DNA of 5,081 bases, taken from Anaerolineaceae bacterium. GTDB lineage: Bacteria; Chloroflexota; Anaerolineae; Anaerolineales; Anaerolineaceae. Within the stretch, counting starts at the first letter, position 1. Every line of letters starts with the position of its first letter. Where the stretch lies: positions 1-5,081 of the forward strand of contig DPKV01000206.1 of assembly GCA_003542325.1 (NCBI GenBank). The letters run 5' to 3'. Of this stretch, positions 4,814-5,081 are shown in pieces. The translations under genes were made by a program, and so were the position numbers. The notes under the pieces were generated by a model that searched no databases, was not told where the DNA came from, and saw only the letters and a list, made by a program, of their open reading frames with translations.

Positions 4814-5023
4814 TTGACCGAAAAACGCGCCCAACGTCTGTCCGTCTGCCTGGGGGAGATGGCGGACCGCATCCTTAACCGCTTCGATGACGCCGAAGTT
4901 GTAGGGTGGGTTGCCAACCCACCAAATCTGCTTTCATCCTTCTGGATCGTCAAGCCACCACCTGCAGTGGCTCCCCGCAATGACGACAGCCTGATACCTG
5001 ATCACCTAATACCTGATCCCTGA
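4814..5023 (+). CDS. Short frame of 69 residues, probably the 5' remnant of a gene overrun by repeats
   Basis: Starting at TTG 4814 behind a good ribosome binding site, the first 28 or so residues (MTEKRAQRLSVCLGEMADRI, then LNRFDDAE) look like a genuine amphipathic, charged N-terminus. From about residue 30 the frame runs through noncoding-type repeats. GWVANPP is the translation of a 19-bp palindrome (4905-4923), IVKPPPAVAPRNDD comes from a degenerate minus-strand copy of the hairpin repeat (4942-4984), and SLIPDHLIPDP comes from a heptamer array (4991-5026). I do not recognise the N-terminal part. Most likely a longer gene was broken by repeat insertion or deletion and the frame now ends by chance at 5021-5023. 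A small real protein with a repeat-derived tail is possible but less likely. Confidence 0.35.
   Translation: MTEKRAQRLSVCLGEMADRILNRFDDAEVVGWVANPPNLLSSFWIVKPPPAVAPRNDDSLIPDHLIPDP
4905..4923. repeat. 19-bp perfect palindrome with single-base centre
   Basis: GGTGGGTTG and CAACCCACC pair perfectly around C4914. This is a compact element distinct from the CATTGCGAG family. It lies exactly where the frame starting at 4814 stops looking like protein-coding DNA. Confidence 0.7.
4942..4984 (-). repeat. Degenerate structured repeat copy D
   Basis: On the minus strand it begins GTCATTGCG (4976-4984 on plus as CGCAATGAC). A 6-bp hairpin follows, AGCCAC (4953-4958) with GTGGCT (4967-4972) over eight bases, then GACGA (4947-4951) and a decayed tail. 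It has the order of parts of copies A-C, but the GCAATCT end is no longer clear. Confidence 0.55.
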
Positions 5024-5026
5024 TCC
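4991..5026. repeat. Short heptamer tandem array
   Basis: Five consecutive 7-base units, CTGATAC, CTGATCA, (C) CTAATAC, CTGATCC, CTGATCC, follow copy D directly, with one extra C at 5005. The array is imperfect and noncoding in character, although the frame from 4814 reads into it. Confidence 0.6.
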
Positions 5027-5081
5027 AACTATTCACCATCCCCCATTCATGAAATCCCTGAAGCGTAGCGGAACGCCCGTA
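5024..5081. other. Right edge of window, no gene supported
   Basis: The last 58 bases continue the repeat-type DNA. An ATG at 5049 opens a frame to the window edge (11 codons) but has no ribosome binding site. GAAGCGTAGCGGA (5061-5073) resembles the GGAGCGTAGCGACGA core at 3090-3104, so this is more likely the beginning of another repeat than of a gene. Confidence 0.4.

Noticed and set aside
5049..5081. Start of another gene at the right edge (ATG 5049)
   Set aside because: There are only eleven codons, no ribosome binding site, and the sequence resembles the repeat core seen at 3090-3104.

Overview
The window looks like a stretch of chromosome from a moderately GC-rich (by eye roughly 55-60%) free-living bacterium. 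The gene mix and the style of the intergenic palindromic repeats suggest Chloroflexota, perhaps Anaerolineae. That placement is an impression from sequence style, not a proof. All convincing genes are on the + strand.

Left block (1-3047) is a catabolic, membrane-heavy gene run. It opens inside the 3' end of a family 3 glycoside hydrolase (end of the alpha/beta sandwich plus the fibronectin-III-like domain). A gap of 48 bases leads to a complete L-lactate/glycolate permease gene (LctP family). Then come a 60-residue two-helix membrane peptide and a 215-residue protein with two membrane anchors flanking an extracytoplasmic domain. The permease and the two unknown genes are spaced 19 bases apart and then overlapping, so they look like one transcription unit. 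Sugar release by the hydrolase and movement of a fermentation acid by the permease would fit a saccharolytic anaerobe (inference).

Middle block (3048-4039): a 192-base spacer carries a palindromic repeat. It is followed by a small secreted or lipid-anchored cysteine-rich protein of unknown function and, 20 bases later, an AtpZ/AtpI-like two-helix membrane protein of the ATP-synthase accessory family. No ATP synthase subunit gene follows it here.

Right block (4040-5081) is repeat-dominated. A 96-residue GIY-YIG nuclease sits between copies of a structured repeat with conserved ends (GTCATTGCGAG ... GACGAAGCAATCT) around a short hairpin. The hairpin sequence differs in every copy while its base pairing is kept. 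The copies form inverted doublets on both sides of the nuclease gene. Further right is a short reading frame with a good ribosome binding site whose second half is made of repeat sequence (a 19-bp palindrome, another degenerate repeat copy, and a heptamer array), so it is probably a gene remnant overrun by repeats.

The most interesting candidate system is the nuclease-plus-repeat cassette at about 4068-4658. It is organised like a REPIN/RAYT pair, but with a GIY-YIG nuclease where a transposase-like RAYT would be expected.
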